The notes under the pieces: model-generated
What the model saw: the letters and a program-made list of their open reading frames with translations, nothing else
Told to the model about the DNA's origin: nothing
Databases searched by the model: none
In this document: positions 53,261 to 53,558 of the stretch, in pieces
How the letters are laid out: each line of letters begins with the position of its first letter
How positions within the stretch are numbered: the stretch's first letter is position 1
Translations under genes and position numbers: made by a program
Source of the DNA: Desulfovibrio sp.
GTDB taxonomy: Bacteria; Desulfobacterota; Desulfovibrionia; Desulfovibrionales; Desulfovibrionaceae
Length of the DNA: 53,558 bases
NCBI GenBank assembly: GCA_031291035.1
Contig: JAISLI010000034.1
Coordinates: 1-53,558, forward strand
Reading direction: 5' to 3'

Positions 53261-53558
53261 GAAGGACATCCTTGTGTAAATCAATAACAGTATGCTCAGG
53301 ACAATTCATTTGGCTGTCACGGATTTCCGGAATACCTTAAAAAAGGTCCGGCCTCAAGCAAGGGCATTTATTTAAAATAACTATATTGAATGACATATAA
53401 TTTTTCAAAAGACACATATATTTTATGTGCTCTGGAAACCCCAGGGAATATTTTCAGGCAAAATCTCATAAATATTTGTTATTTCAACATGCTATGAATT
53501 TTTCTTCGAGTGCCCCAAAAATTTCGGAGAAAAATCTTTACTTTCGCGCCGCGAACAG
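53261..53558. other. AT-rich region at right end of window
   Basis: No gene seen. 53370-53500 is very AT-rich, with promoter-like TATAAT at 53396-53401. It runs into the inverted repeat that ends the window. Confidence 0.4.
53493..53558 (+). repeat. Inverted repeat copy 2 (partner at 768-833)
   Basis: On the plus strand it contains an open frame ATGAATTTTTCTTCGAGTGC... reading MNFSSSAPKISEKNLYFRAA, still open at the window edge. It matches copy 1 at 62 of 66 positions and may continue beyond the window. Confidence 0.75.

Overview
The window reads as a GC-rich chromosomal segment of a Desulfovibrionaceae bacterium (Desulfovibrio-like sulfate reducer). The main reasons are a Tat-exported periplasmic [NiFe] hydrogenase (small then large subunit, 25646-28289), HypF, a fused CobA-HemD enzyme, a YcaO-TPR protein, a VCBS/RTX giant adhesin with the N-terminus typical of Desulfovibrio biofilm adhesins, and a flagellin-type fragment. 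This taxonomic call is an inference from gene content. No rRNA is present.

Layout. 1-476 (minus) is the 5' end of a secreted surface protein cut by the window edge and broken by a frameshift in a G8 tract. 1025-2824 is a hybrid histidine kinase. 3007-4605 (minus) is a ferredoxin/ASKHA activator, and 4808-5788 is fliM behind a textbook sigma-54 promoter. The minus-strand block 5839-13569 holds a flavodoxin-like protein, WcbI, QueD, a 50-residue membrane protein, DnaE and a KefB-type antiporter. A roughly 700-base leader precedes the 3542-residue adhesin (14284-24912). Then follow rpmB, the hydrogenase pair, tRNA-Lys, a DsbD family protein, cheW and YcaO-TPR. Next come prmA, the overlapping set pepA/cobA-hemD/purN, a TPR protein, and the minus-strand block uspA-hisC-cmk. 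A sigma-54-preceded flagellar-associated protein and a flagellin remnant come before a tRNA-Gly/tRNA-Cys pair that has been split by a roughly 2 kb islet. The right end carries a sigma-54 activator, an EAL-HDOD protein, hypF, a pseudouridine synthase, miaB and a small conserved protein.

The most interesting content lies between genes. (1) A 20-bp copy of the tRNA-Gly 3' end lies immediately before tRNA-Cys and brackets an islet with an AT-rich FkbM methyltransferase and no visible integrase. (2) A modular palindromic repeat family sits in three convergent gaps. One copy is translated as an odd C-terminal tail of MiaB, and another pair shows a compensatory stem change. (3) A 66-bp inverted repeat lies near the left end and exactly at the right end, upstream of the surface-protein gene on the left. 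(4) A hairpin element upstream of fliM recurs immediately before miaB. (5) Three sigma-54 type promoter sites precede fliM, an uncharacterised protein next to the flagellin remnant, and a TPR protein. (6) The adhesin carries a PAAG motif where LapG-type proteases cut.

How the genes work together. The hydrogenase needs HypF for its CN ligands. The kinase, CheW, FliM, the EAL-HDOD protein and the adhesin form a motility/attachment theme. PrmA, MiaB, the pseudouridine synthase, QueD and perhaps YcaO modify the translation machinery. All functional calls come from reading motifs by eye; no database search was possible.
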